A stretch of 64,000 bases of DNA, taken from NCBI GenBank assembly GCA_033977485.1, contig CM066988.1:76667669-76731668 (forward strand), read 5' to 3'. Positions 1 to 11,358 of this stretch are shown in pieces (position 1 is the first letter of the stretch; every line of letters begins with the position of its first letter). Origin of the DNA: Hydrangea macrophylla (taxonomy: Eukaryota > Streptophyta > Magnoliopsida > Cornales > Hydrangeaceae). The position numbers and the translations under genes are program-made. The notes below the pieces were generated by a model. That model saw nothing but the letters and a program-made list of their open reading frames with translations. It had not been told where the DNA came from and made no database searches.

Positions 1-2
1 TG

Positions 3-335
3 CCAGACAACGAAGATGCACTCAGAACAGAACTGGACTTGGTAGAGGAAAAAAGAGACTGAGCCTATTTAAAGGTGGCAGCCTATAAGCAGCGGGTCTC
101 ACGATATTACAACACCAAGGTGAAGCATCATAGTTTTCAAGTAGGAGACCTCATCCTTAAGGCAGTGAACCAGTCTACTCAAATCTCGAGCCATGGGAAG
201 TTGGGGCCAAACTGGGAAGGTCCATATACAGTTACCCAAGTCAATCGACCGGGAACTTACTGGCTTCGGAGCCTGGATGGATGTGATTTGTCTCACCCTT
301 GGAATGTGCAACACCTCTGCAAGTACTATCAGTAA
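3..335 (+). pseudogene. pol 3' end: integrase C-terminal domain of Tat-1
   Basis: The frame starting at base 3 reads into the window and stops at 333-335. The last 86 codons carry the gypsy integrase C-terminal pattern: YKQRVSRYYN, then VGDLILKAV, then GKLGPNWEGPYTV, ending NVQHLCKYYQ. In the family this domain follows the DDE core and helps bind DNA during integration. An in-frame TGA at 60-62 lies where relatives usually have arginine, consistent with CGA to TGA decay, so this is a broken gene. The catalytic core is upstream of the window. Family and domain are secure; the exact clade rests on the neighbouring antisense ORF. Confidence 0.85.
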
Positions 336-472
336 CCCTGAGACATGGGCAGTTTAGCACTGGTCAGGAAATTTTTGTAGCTCCATTTGAGCATTCATTA
401 TAAATTTTTGAATAAAATAAAAGACTTTACTTTACAAAATTACTCCAATCAGTGTCCTGTCCAATATTGAAA

Positions 473-666
473 GACCTCGGGCCTAACCCTGAGGCGCCTC
501 CAAAGACCTCGGGATTGCACCCGAGGCCTAAAAGACCTCAGGCCTAAGCCCGAGGCATGACATACCTTGGGTCAAAACCAAGGCACAATGACCTCGGGCT
601 AACACCCGAGGCAAAAGACCTTGGCTCAAAACCAAGGCACAAAGACCTCGGGCCTAACCCCGAGGC
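473..666. repeat. Array of seven short hairpins (CCTCGGG-N6-CCCGAGG type) downstream of pol
   Basis: Seven inverted repeats follow each other. Arms pair at 475-481/488-494, 507-513/520-526, 536-542/549-555, 565-570/578-583, 592-598/605-611, 619-624/632-637 and 646-652/659-665. Five use CCTCGGG with CCCGAGG or a one-base variant and a 6-base loop. Two use CCTTGG with CCAAGG and a 7-base loop, a paired change in both arms. Tat-2 has a degraded version at 57120-57300. The array starts about 140 bases after the pol stop. Function unknown. Confidence 0.85.
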
Positions 667-1311
667 AACGGCTTCGCTTAGGCCCAACCAGAGACGGGGG
701 CAAAACCCCTAGATGGCTGATGATGGCAAGCCTCAAATGACCCTAAAACCACCCATGTTCCAGGTCGGTTTCCTACAGCCACTCACTCCCGCACACCGGC
801 CTTAGCAAAATGCTTGGGGGGGCAAGGACTGGGCCAAAATAGGAAATCACATCGGTCATTAAAAGGACTTGCAATCCTAACATTCCTAAGTACTTACAGT
901 GATCAGAGATAAAACATCCCGAACGGTAAAATAGGATTTTCCTATAATACATCGGACCATCTAGGACGGTAAAACAGGATTTTCCTATAATACATCGGCC
1001 CATCCTGGACGGTAAACAGGACAAGTTCCTATGATACACTGGGCAGTCACCTTTAAAATAGGTCGGTAAGACCAGTTGTTCTACCGGTGACGGTCCTAAA
1101 CCATTTGCTAAGGCAAGGATTTAGGTCAGTTAAAACTGGGCGGATACTGGGAATCACAAACAGGCAGAATATGTAAACAGTTAATGGAAAGAAGAGTGGC
1201 CTCACGGACCTTTTCATTAATTAGCAAACAAAATTATTTACATCGCCTGGGGGGCAATTATAGTAGCCCCCCCAAAAAAAATACAACACAAAAGAAAATA
1301 GGTTGGGGACC
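667..1311. repeat. Non-coding Tat-1 spacer with a 43-bp tandem repeat at 923-1045
   Basis: I see no gene here. Two full 43-bp copies and a shorter third begin ACGGTAAA (923-965, 966-1008, 1009-1045). Tat-lineage elements are known for variable tandem repeats in the region after pol. Confidence 0.7.
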
Positions 1312-3590
1312 TTAGTCGTCCACCTCAACCAAGTCTTCGGTCTCCCCAGCCTCCTCTTCGGGGTCAGCTCTTCCTCCCGGTATAGAGCCTCCGCTCGGGG
1401 CAGCCTTCTCAACAAGTCCAGCATCAGCAGTGGGGCCCTCGCCTACAGCAGGACCTACATCCCAGAAATCCAAATCAATCCCCTCGTAGGACGAGATGTC
1501 CCACTCGAGGTGGTCCCAGGATAGCCTGCGCTTCAAATCTTCATAGCCCTGGAAGAAGCCATCGTCGAAAGCTTCCTCCCAGGCCCCAATTGTCGTCACC
1601 TCTGCCAACTCCTTCTCCCGTGCCTCTGTCGCCGCTGCGCTGGCCCGAGCAACCTCTAGGTCGGCCTGGGTTGTGGCCAGCTCGACTTGAGCAGCGCCAA
1701 GGCTCAAGGCCAAACCTTTTACCTTATCCTTCTCCACGGCCAGAGCAGTCCCCCTGGCCTCTACGGTCGCCCACTCCTCAGACAAAGCGGCTTCAGCAGC
1801 AGCGGCCCTCCTGGCCAAGGAAGGTAGGAAGGACTCAGCCCAGGCGGCCATGCATCCAACCTGCGAGAAGTTAAAACCGACCGGTCAGTAAACATGCACA
1901 ATTGGTAAAATAATTATAAAAAAGAAAAAGAAAACAGAGGCAGGAGAACTCACCATATGAGAGAGGCTGTACAGCCAGCTCTGGAAGACCTCGGGAGACA
2001 TGTCTTCATATGCCTCCACTTGGCTGGGGAGCAGACCGGGTTTCACCCGTTCCCTGATCTCGGCTAAGACAACCATTGGTGCCACGCCTGGCACCCCCGC
2101 CCGGGGGGCAGTCTTTTCAACCACCACCACATGGGGCGTTGAGGTCCCCATGGGCTCTAGACGATTTGCTATTCCGTGCCGGATCTGCCTCAGAGGGCGC
2201 TTACTACCCGGGGCCTCAGCAGTTGGCCTTTTCCCTTGTGCCACCGCTATTCGGGCGACAGCAGCAACAGCAGCCTACCTCTCCCTCAATTGCTCCATAT
2301 TTCTCTTTGGAGCCATCTCTGCAAAAGAAGAAAAGTGAACAGTTAACACCAATAAAGAAGACGGGGAAGGAATACCACGGGAGACGGCAGAGTCCGAGCA
2401 CTTACCAGGAAGAATTGGGGGGAATACCGGAGCTTCGGTGGGCTGAGCCGGGTCATCAGTAACTCGGAAGTCACCAGTCTGAGTCAACACGTTCCAAATG
2501 TTTATCAGCCGGTATGCCAAACTCCTGATCCTGGCCTGGCACTCGTCAGGAATGCTCGGTGGATTGGTTGATCTCGCTGTAAGGCAAAGTGCAAAGTGGT
2601 TAGTCTCAAAAACTAGAGCAAAACAATGAAGAAAGCAAAAAAGTAAAACTGAACGGGCCTATCCCTCAACTCTCCTACCCAGGAAGTCCTCATCTGGATC
2701 CCAGGGGCTGGTTCGCAGAGCCCGAGGGTGGACACTTGGAAGAACCTGTTCTTCCACCCTTTGTTGTTGCTCGGGCAGTTGACTAAGATCTTCCTCCCCT
2801 GGCGAGCCCCGAGAGAAAAGAACCCGGTCTTTCCATGTACAAGGAACGGTCGGTGTGTCCAGAGGAACTCCTGGACGGAAAGTTCATATCCAAAAACTTG
2901 GGGCCATAGGGAGATGGACCCGATGAGGAATCTTCAACCGTTCGGGGGCCCGGGGCCAACTGGCCCGGGGCAATCCCCATGTATATCAGGACGTCCCGAG
3001 CGACCGGATGGAGGGGGTTGCGGAACCCAGCCATGAGGATGTCCTCATATAGGGTAGTGAAATCCCGCTGGTAGATTTGGGCCCCACTAATACTCACCGC
3101 CAACGAGCAGTAGTCAGGAAGGCCGTACCTATCCCTAATGCGCCCGAGATCTTCAGTACGCAAGGTGGACGGGATGAATTTGCTGGAGAAGGCTACCTCG
3201 GGGTCGGGGCTCCCCTAGTGTCTTGTCACCTGAACCCCAGGAAACGGAAGCAACGGGGGCTTCCTGGTCTGACTCATCATCGGAGAGATGGATCGGGATC
3301 CTGCCTTCACTCTGGTGGTCAGATAGGGAAGCGGGCGGTGGATCTAGGCTAGTGTTAGGACTTCCCGATTGGTACATCTCATCCTTTGACCGGGAAGCAG
3401 AATCGAAGCCAGAGTGTTCTATTTTTGGTACTCTTATGGTAGGATGGGGAAGCAGGTTACGGGCTAAGTATGGGTCGGGAACCCTGAGCCTGGTATACAA
3501 AGGGGGCAAGGTCACTAACCTAAAAGGGAAAGAGTGAATGGTACTTAACGTAAGGTGACACTCTCTCAAGACTACCCCAAAAATTCCCGC
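1312..3590 (-). pseudogene. Antisense multi-exon ORF of Tat-1 (putative gypsy-type transposon protein)
   Basis: This gene runs opposite to pol. Reading from high to low coordinates: an N-terminal part at about 3569-3200 (RLRVPDPYLARNLLP); a core at about 3200-2680 with LYEDILMAGFRNPLHPVARD, then IYMGIAPGQLAP and a WKNRFFQVSTLGL block; an exon near 2590-2410; an exon near 2327-1945 beginning MAPKRNMEQL; and a last Ala/Glu-rich, probably coiled-coil exon at 1855-1312 ending in an acidic tail. The core resembles the plant 'putative gypsy type transposon' domain (PF04195-like). Junctions fit GT-AG introns, for example after 1945. A TATA box sits at 3871-3880. Lesions: an apparent one-base frame change near 3200 and an in-frame TAG at 2277-2275, unless the latter is spliced out. 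Tat-2 has the homologous gene at 58049-60188. Exon borders are my estimates; biochemical function is unknown. Confidence 0.7.
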
Positions 3591-3870
3591 TCGGTTCAGC
3601 TGCCCTAAGGTGCCTCCTGACTTGAAGGAAGAATAGAACCTAAGGAAGAAAAAATCCCACTCCCGTTCTAACCTAAGTGGGTTCGCTTTCTCCAGCCTCG
3701 CTCAGAAAAGAAGAGAAGGAAAAGAGTGAAGAACTGAAGCTAGAAAGGAAAGACTTACAAAGTTTAGCGCAGAAAAGGGCTCGGGAATCTTGCTGGGGAT
3801 CTTGCTCGCTCTCAAACCGCTCGGGAATATATGTCTTTGCAGCAAAGAGTTGAAGAAATGAACAAGTATC

Positions 3871-3880
3871 CTTTATATAG
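3871..3880 (-). promoter_or_regulatory. TATA box of the Tat-1 antisense ORF
   Basis: On the minus strand this reads CTATATAAAG, about 300 bases upstream of the antisense reading frame. The surrounding 17 bases (3864-3880, + strand AAGTATCCTTTATATAG) are identical in Tat-2 at 60516-60532, although much of the nearby sequence has diverged. This supports a dedicated promoter for the antisense gene. Confidence 0.65.
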
Positions 3881-4005
3881 GAACCACAGACGGTTCAGAT
3901 CAAAATAGATCCAACGGTTCATACATTTTCTCGCCTAAAGTGGCTGACAGTTGTCACCTCAGGCACGCGAAGCATCGCCACAAAAGGCGTGCGCATTAAA
4001 TGTAC

Positions 4006-5625
4006 TGATTAGAGGTGAAAAATGCATGTTCATAGCATATTTCATAGTCTTTTATGCATAATTTTATCCCCAAGTCCCTAGATTTAGATGCACATCAATG
4101 ATTAAGTGTTTTCTATGATGTTGAGACTCAAATATGTGTTTTTACACCATTTTGCAGGTTATAGGAAGCAACCATTGCATAGAAAGTGATTCTGGTGAAG
4201 AGAACAACGGAAGCAGCTGAGAAAATGCCAATTTTGACAATTAAGGCTTCAGATTTGGAATATTTTCCCAGAGATATAAAATGTAGATCTTTGAGTTACG
4301 GTCGCGTGGCCACAAACGGGAGGTCAATCCGAGGTCCGAGTAAAAAGTTATGGCCATTCTCCCATCGGTGTGCAGTGCTGTCAAAATCCGAGGAGTTCAA
4401 GCGATTGAAGAGGGTTCAATCGATCGAACCTTCGATCGATCGAACTGAGCTCGATCAATCGAACCTTATTTTCACCCAAAAGTTGCATAAACTCTGTGGG
4501 AACCCTATATATACTTCGTTTTGACGCCAGACGAAGGGAGGACGCTCCAGAACGCGAAAAACAGCAGTTTAGGGTAGTTTTAGGGTTAGATTAGGAGTAG
4601 TTTAGGTTAGATTTATGTTATTTTTCATCTTTTCCATTGATTCATTGAAGATTATTGATGATTCAACTGTATTACAAGTTTTTTACAAGTTTATTTCAGA
4701 TTATTTACAGGTTTTTCTTCTCCTTTCCCTCTATTTGATTGTTTATTAGTTTAGATGTTGATGATTGTCTTGTTTTACTATTTCTGTAATAGTTTTATTA
4801 TGTTTCCGTAGTTTAGACGTTGGGAATATGTGATGAAACATTGATTCCCAACCTCTGCCATGCAATCTTTAGAAACCTTGGGCTCGATCGATCGAAAGTA
4901 GTTCGATCGATCGAACCAGAGCTAGTCAAGCGATCGAAGGCATTTCGATCGATTGAAGGATGATGCTGTCCGATCGATCGAGAGCGCTTCGATCGATCGA
5001 ACATGTTAATTCTTGAGATGATTCTTTTAAGTATTCCATGACTTTCTGTTTTAGAAATCTGTCATCAAATTATCCCAATAAGCTCAGTTTGTCACAACAG
5101 TTTTTAGAACTTAAAGCCTTAAGGCCTTTTCTTCAATGACTTTTGAAAACCACTTTGAATGCTAACACCATTTAGAGTGCAAGTAATTACCATTGTTTTA
5201 AACCGTCTTCTAAGTATTTTAAATCACTTGTGATGATGTAGTCCCGGTCATGAAAGGGCTATTGATTCTTTATCTTTAGAAAAATACGGAATACTGAAGA
5301 GGAATGAACTCCATAGAACATTAATGAGTATGCATGGTAGATGGTTAGGATCAATGTGGATTCTCGTATTTCCAACACCTTTAATTTACTTGTTTAATTA
5401 GTTATGTTTCTATATGCTTAGTTTATTATTTAGTTTAATTCAATTAATTAGGATTCATTAGAACCTCCAATCCTTCATTTTTATTTTATTTTCTTTAGGT
5501 TGTAACTTAGTATATATTCTTCCTATTCCTTCCCTGTGGGATCGACCTGGACTTATCCAGTATTACTTGCACGATCACCTACACTTGGGTGTTGCACAAG
5601 AGCACACAACTATTTAGTCGTGTCA
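4006..5625 (+). repeat. 5' LTR of H (1620 bp) with TCGATCGATCGA palindrome clusters
   Basis: It begins TGATTAGAGG and ends GTCGTGTCA. A TATA box (TATATATA, 4506-4513) marks the likely promoter. Palindromes built on TCGATCGATCGA flank it: 4415-4464 just upstream and 4883-5002 downstream. They are spaced about 19-20 bases in the best-kept pairs. Reading the downstream cluster as protein gives repeats of S-I-D-R and F-D-R, which I treat as an artefact of the palindromes. Confidence 0.9.
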
Positions 5626-5631
5626 AGTTTT

Positions 5632-5649
5632 TGGCGCCGTTGCCGGGGA
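5632..5649 (+). other. Primer binding site of H, complementary to tRNA-Asp
   Basis: TGGCGCCGTTGCCGGGGA lies 6 bases after the 5' LTR. It matches the complement of the 3' end of plant tRNA-Asp including CCA. This tRNA is used by several plant gypsy groups such as Athila, which hints at the autonomous partner lineage. Confidence 0.8.
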
Positions 5650-5782
5650 AGGCAACTAGGTTAGGATTTTACTAAGTTTTTCCATTTTTTCTTCTTTTAC
5701 TTAAAAAAAAAAAAAAAAATCATTGGACTTTTTCTCTCACAAGAAATTTTTTTTTTCTTTTGTTTAAATATTTTGGGTAAAC

Positions 5783-7489
5783 ATGTCTTATCCATATTAC
5801 CCTCCATACAACACAAATACCACGAATGGGTACACATTAGGTAATGAGAACTATACCCCGAGTTGGCAAGCACCCACATATGATGCACATTATCAACCTG
5901 AGTGCTACCAATCACCACAATGGGAAAACCATCGTGTTAGTCCCCCATGTTATCAAACGTATCAAGAACCTCCACCTGGAGAGTTCTATCAATCGCAATG
6001 GGGATATAACCAAAATGATAGTGTAGGATATAGTAGTAGTTCCCACGATTACCAAATGCACCAAGACTTTCCTTCTGGGGAGTCTTGCACACAAACACAA
6101 TGGGAAGGGGACTATTACCAACAACAATGGGGTGAAACTTCATATAGTGATAATGAGGAGAATAACCAAGTTGAGGATAATGGTATGTTAGAATTGCTGC
6201 TCAGTGAAATGAAAAGGCTAGAGAGTGCAATTGATAAATTAGGAGCTAGATATCAACAAGCATTTGATAGCCAACCTTTAGAAGACTATACCAGTCCTTC
6301 AACGCTACAACCTGAATTTCAAGACACTAACAATGGAATGGAACTAGAGGACAATGATGGGTTCATACCGAGTGAGGTTAACAACTCATTTGAGAAAGTG
6401 ATAACCCAACAAGAACTCCAAAACCAAACCATTGAGCATGAAGTTGTAGAACCATCTTCTCCTCAACATACAACCCCAGACATCAACTCCTTCACTGCCT
6501 AGATAAAACTGCACAATCTCTTTGTCCAGAGCACCTCAATAGATGACATATATAGTGAGGAGAGTTACAAGGATGAGAATGAAGTTTTAAAAGATGACGA
6601 GAGTTTAGGTGATTGCACGCAATTAGGAAAGGAAGAGTCCCCTGTTGACTCTACCCCTACCTTTGAAAGTGACCCTAGAGAGGACATAATTGAAAAATCT
6701 AAATCTGATTTAGATTCTTGTGATATTCATGAACCCTCACCTCTTTCGACCGAAGAGGTGGTGTCACCAAGTTGCCCATCACCTATCCTTGCTATCAATC
6801 AAAGCTCTCGTCCTGAGCTTGAATGTTATGTGTACCCCATTCGTGAACAAACATAATGTGTTGTGGAAGAGGATGGTAAGGATACTAGCACATGTTCTTC
6901 ACAAAATTTTAACTTTCAAAATTCTTTGAGAGAAGACTTGGAAAATATTGGGCCCACTTTAGATGATCTTAAAATTCAACAAGAATCTAGCAATCTTCTA
7001 GACTGCTTGACCTTCTTGTGTGATTATGACATTGAGGCCCAAATAGATAGCTTTATCCAAGTCCAGTCCAAAACCATGTGCATAGAACAGAAATTCAATT
7101 CCTATGATTATATCTCCATAGATTCTGTTCTAGGACAAGCGGAGGGTGGTGAAGCTTCATTAGAACATCACTTCGACCCTACCCCTTTTATTGAACCATG
7201 GCCTCCCCTTGTTTTTTGTATTAAAATAGAGGCCGTTATAGAAAATACCAAAACCAAAGATCTTTCCTTGAGTATAATTCCTAAAAAGTGTGGTATTCCT
7301 TTTATAACTGTCCCAAAAAAATTTGGAAGCCATAGGTTTTGCATCATCTCCTCTGAGCTTGAGCCTGACATTAGTTGGGGGGAGTTGCATTTTTATGAGG
7401 ATCCCAACATTCTTCTCACTGTTAAAGTATTTTATTGGGAAGATCCTCAAAAATTTCGGTTGTTAATCTATGATAAAAATCTTGATTAA
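5783..7489 (+). pseudogene. Single long reading frame of H with two in-frame stops (unknown function)
   Basis: From the ATG at 5783 one frame runs 568 codons to the stop at 7487-7489, broken only by TAG at 6500-6502 and TAA at 6854-6856. No frameshift is needed to pass them. The N-terminal 120 residues are rich in Tyr, Gln, Pro and Trp, with repeated blocks such as PPPGEFYQSQWG and SGESCTQTQWEGDYYQQQWG. The middle is acidic and low-complexity. The C-terminal 100 residues look more ordered (ITVPKKFGSHRFC; SWGELHFYEDPNILL). I recognise no enzyme motif or zinc knuckle. By position it could be a derived gag-like or structural protein of a non-autonomous element. The long frame argues that the coding capacity was kept by selection until recently. 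Confidence 0.7.
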
Positions 7490-9481
7490 CCGAATTTATT
7501 TACTGAGTAGTTGTATCTATGTTTCCTTGTTGCTACTAATGATCTTGCAGGTAGCTTGAAAAAAATGGATATCAACGCTTCGAGGTAAAATCCTTCCTTC
7601 TCTCGCTTTACTTTACATGTCCATGTGCTTAGTTTAGAACATTGGGGACAATGTTTAGTTTTAGTTGGGGGGAGTGAGTCATTGCATGCCTCGTTTCTTT
7701 CTTTTTATACTTTAATGTCAATACACCTGCTTATGCAACATGTAACTCAGTAAATTAAAAATTGTTCAGTAAATTAAAAATTGTAAAATTTTAAAATTTT
7801 TAATATATATTTTTAAAGATAATAAAATGGTTCTTGTATTTCTCTCATAGTTAATGTAGTTAGTTATGATGCATTAGTGTTATTTTCTGTATGCTATTAG
7901 TATGTGATACACCATGATAGTTTGTTTACTATCTTAGTTATAGTATATTTTATGCTTTTTAATCTTCAAACAACTTTGAGCACGTTGTGACAACCTTGTA
8001 CTTAGCTAAAATGGATTAGTAAGCATAGTTTAAGTGTTTTGAAAGACTGTAGTGGAGACTAATAACCCGTGTAAGCTTTTGTGCCATTCTTTTATTTTTG
8101 AGGGTTTTATAAAATTACTCTTACTTTTTGAAAAGCGTATTCATTCGTTGAAAGTCTCAATTTTCTTCATTTTGACTGATTACTAGAAGAGAACGTTCAG
8201 GATTTACCAAACTTTACAGCTCTTGAATTTACTGAAATGAATAATCCTATGAACTTAGAATATGATTTAGGCCATCTTTTGACCATACATGGATAATACA
8301 GCCTTGGCCTACCTCTATGCTATTCCTTTACTTCACCTCTTGAGCTTATCATAATCGCCTTGTCTTCATAATCCTAAAGTCTATACCAAACTCCAAATTA
8401 GGAGTTCAAGCATCAGTTCTTTATTTAGGTGTGATTGGGATGTGTTGCATTAATAAGAAGTATGTTAGTGTGAATAAGGGAAAGTTGGCAAAGAAAAAAT
8501 GAAAGAAAAAAAGAAAAGCATGAGAAGAAAAAGAAAAAAATGCCAATGGTTGTTACAATAGAAAAAAAAAAGGAATGAAAAGAAGAGTGTGAAAAAAATA
8601 AATAAAAGAAAAGAAGAAGAGAGAGATTGGAGATGTGGGAAGTTTGAAAAGTTATAGTAGACATTCCAATCACATCCTTTGACCCAATTGAATATCACGA
8701 GCCTTTTTCTTCTTAATCTAACACCTCTTTTTCAAAGTCCTGATGATTTTAAGTAAATTGGATTTGAAGTTAAGGTAATGAGAGAGTTATCCACGGTATC
8801 TCGCTCTTCTAGTGAAAAGTATCCATTCATGAGACTTTATGCACTATAAAATGTCCGTTTTTCTATTTAGATATGAGAAGCATTAGATTCCATTTACATT
8901 TACTCTTTATAGCTTCTATATCATGAGTGATAATTATTACACCTAATTCGGAGTGATTTCATCTTGAGAGTGTAATCCAGGTGAGAGTTGAGTCAAAATG
9001 AACGTCTTGATAGTATCTTAGGTTATGCAAGCTTTGAAATTAAAGTTTTGTATTTTGGTTGTCCATTCACACACACACTTGAAGATTAACAGGTATGGAA
9101 TATTCTAATGACTTTGATAGTAGATTAGCTGTAATGTGTGTGTTGCATTGCTAGGGCATACTAGAGAGTTTCATGAGATTGTTGAGCTTAACTACATTGC
9201 TAAATGAGAGGAAAAATTTCTTGAAAACATTTAAACTAGAACCATTACCATAAATATGAATTTTGTGGGTAGATTCACTGCAAACCCTCACGAGACAACA
9301 CTCGTCCACTAGGGGGAACCTAGGGGTTTAAAGGCTTGTTGCATACGCTAAATGCAATCGCGATTCCTGCGAAAGTGATTTAGGTTTTTTACTTTCTTTT
9401 GTTTTCAATTTTTAGAGTTAAATAAACATTGCTGTAGTTCGCTTCATTGCTAGGGACTAGCAATGAGCTAGTTGGGGGGTG
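7490..9481. other. Non-coding 3' internal region and polypurine tract of H
   Basis: No gene is visible. The region is AT-rich, with a purine-rich low-complexity stretch at about 8470-8630. GTTGGGGGGTG (9471-9481) directly before the 3' LTR is the likely plus-strand primer. Confidence 0.7.
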
Positions 9482-11082
9482 TGATTAGAGGTGAAAAATG
9501 CATGTTCATAGCATATTTCATAGTCTTTTATGCATAATTTTATCCCCAAGTCCCTAGATTTAGATGCACATCAATGATTAAGTGTTTTCTATGATGTTGA
9601 GACTCAAATATGTGTTTTTACACCATTTTGCAGGTTATAGGAAGCAACCATTGCATAGAAAGTGATTCTGGTGAAGAGAACAACGGAAGCAGCTGAGCAA
9701 ATGCCAATTTTGACAATTAAGGCTTCAGATTTGGAATATTTTCCCAGAGATATAAAATGTAGATCTTTGAGTTACGGTCGCGTGGCCACAAACGGGAGGT
9801 CAATCCGAGGTCCGAGTAAAAAGTTATGGCCATTCTCCCATCGGTGTGCAGTGCTGTCAAAATCCGAGGAGTTCAAGCGATTGAAGAGAGTTCAATCGAT
9901 CGAACCTTCGATCGATCGAACCTTATTTTCACTCAAAAGTTGCGTAAACTCTGTGGGAACCCTATATATACTTCGTTTTGACGCCAGACGAAGGGAGGAC
10001 GCTCCAGAACGCGAAAAACAGCAGTTTAGGGTAGTTTTAGGGTTAGATTAGGAGTAGTTTAGGTTAGATTTATGTTATTTTTCATCTTTTCCATTGATTC
10101 ATTGAAGATTATTGATGATTCAACTGTATTACAAGTTTTTTACAAGTTTATTTCAGATTATTTACAGGTTTTTCTTCTCCTTTCCCTCTATTTGATTGTT
10201 TATTAGTTTAGATGTTGATGATTGTCTTGTTTTACTATTTCTGTAATAGTTTTATTATGTTTCCGTAGTTTAGACGTTGGGAATATGTGATGAAACATTG
10301 ATTCCCAACCTCTGCCATGCAATCTTTAGAAACCTTGGGCTCGATCGATCGAAAGTAGTTCGATCGATCGAACCAGAGCTAGTCAAGCGATCGAAGGCAT
10401 TTCGATCGATTGAAGGATGATGCTGTCCGATCGATCGAGAGCGCTTCGATCGATCGAACATGTTAATTCTTGAGATGATTCTTTTAAGTATTCCATGACT
10501 TTCTGTTTTAGAAATCTGTCATCAAATTGTCCCAATAAGCTCAGTTTGTCACAACAGTTTTTAGAACTTAAAGCCTTAAGGCCTTTTCTTCAATGACTTT
10601 TGAAAACCACTTTGAATGCTAACACCATTTAGAGTGCAAGTAATTACCATTATTTTAAACCGTCTTCTAAGTATTTTAAATCACTTGTGATGATGTAGTC
10701 CCGGTCATGAAAGGGCTATTGATTCTTTATCTTTAGAAAAATACGGAATACTGAAGAGGAATGAACTCCATAGAACATTAATGAGTATGCATGTTAGATG
10801 GTTAGGATCAATGTGGATTCTCGTATTTCCAACACCTTTAATTTACTTGTTTAATTAGTTATGTTTCTATATGCTTAGTTTATTATTTAGTTTAATTCAA
10901 TTAATTAGGATTCATTAGAACCTCCAATCCTTCATTTTTATTTTATTTTCTTTAGGTTGTAACTTAGTATATATTCTTCCTATTCCTTCCCTGTGAGATC
11001 GACCTGGACTTATCCAGTATTACTTGCACGATCACCTACACTTGGGTGTTGCACAAGAGCACACAACTATTTAGTTGTGTCA
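9482..11082 (+). repeat. 3' LTR of H (1601 bp)
   Basis: It is the partner of the LTR at 4006-5625. It lacks about 20 bases of the first palindrome cluster: the CTGAGCTCGATCAATCGAAC segment of the 5' LTR is missing near 9922. Palindromes are at 9891-9922 and 10340-10459, and the TATA box at 9963-9970. The LTR ends TTGTGTCA before the TSD at 11083-11087. Confidence 0.9.
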
Positions 11083-11087
11083 TGTAC

Positions 11088-11358
11088 GACAAGATGGTTC
11101 GGCTACCACATAAATGGTCTGGTTACATCCACGCTTGCATCGTTTGATCTTGACTAGGCCAGTCACAAGCTGACACGTGGCAGAGGTATGACTCGGGCCC
11201 ATAGGGCCACTGCTCAGTCCATACCCCGACTGTCCACCACGCCCGGTCCCACCCCAAGTAGAGTCCCGACCTCTTACCGGACGGTTCCTCGGAAGCAGTC
11301 TTAATTTTCAAACTTCATCTGATGGGACATCACATCAACTTCGAAAATGGGGGGCAGT
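11088..11358 (+). other. End of Tat-1 internal region with polypurine tract
   Basis: This resumes Tat-1 after H. No gene is seen. AAAATGGGGGGCA (11344-11356) matches AAATGGGGGGCA in Tat-2 (60831-60842) and is the expected polypurine tract before the 3' LTR. Confidence 0.7.

Larger units (their letters stand above)
4006..11082 (+). mobile_element. H: complete non-autonomous LTR retrotransposon, 7077 bp
   Basis: The element starts TG and ends CA, and is flanked by the 5-bp duplication TGTAC (4001-4005 and 11083-11087). It has two nearly identical LTRs (4006-5625 and 9482-11082), a primer site at 5632-5649 and a purine-rich GTTGGGGGG tract just before the 3' LTR. The 3.86-kb internal region has one decayed reading frame and no protease, RT, RNase H or integrase, so it must have been mobilised in trans. 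By eye I count about nine substitutions plus one 20-bp indel between LTRs, so the insertion is fairly recent. It lies in the region between the Tat-1 antisense ORF and its LTR. Confidence 0.9.

Noticed and set aside
1590..2462. Plus-strand frames overlapping the Tat-1 antisense gene
   Set aside because: Shadows of the minus-strand exons; no homology of their own.
4813..5004. Repetitive S-I-D-R / F-D-R open frame (also 10270-10461)
   Set aside because: It is a translation of the TCGATCGATCGA palindromes; the same motif is read on both strands, so no gene.
5632..5649. tRNA gene fragment
   Set aside because: Only the 3' acceptor complement is present next to an LTR, so it is a primer binding site.
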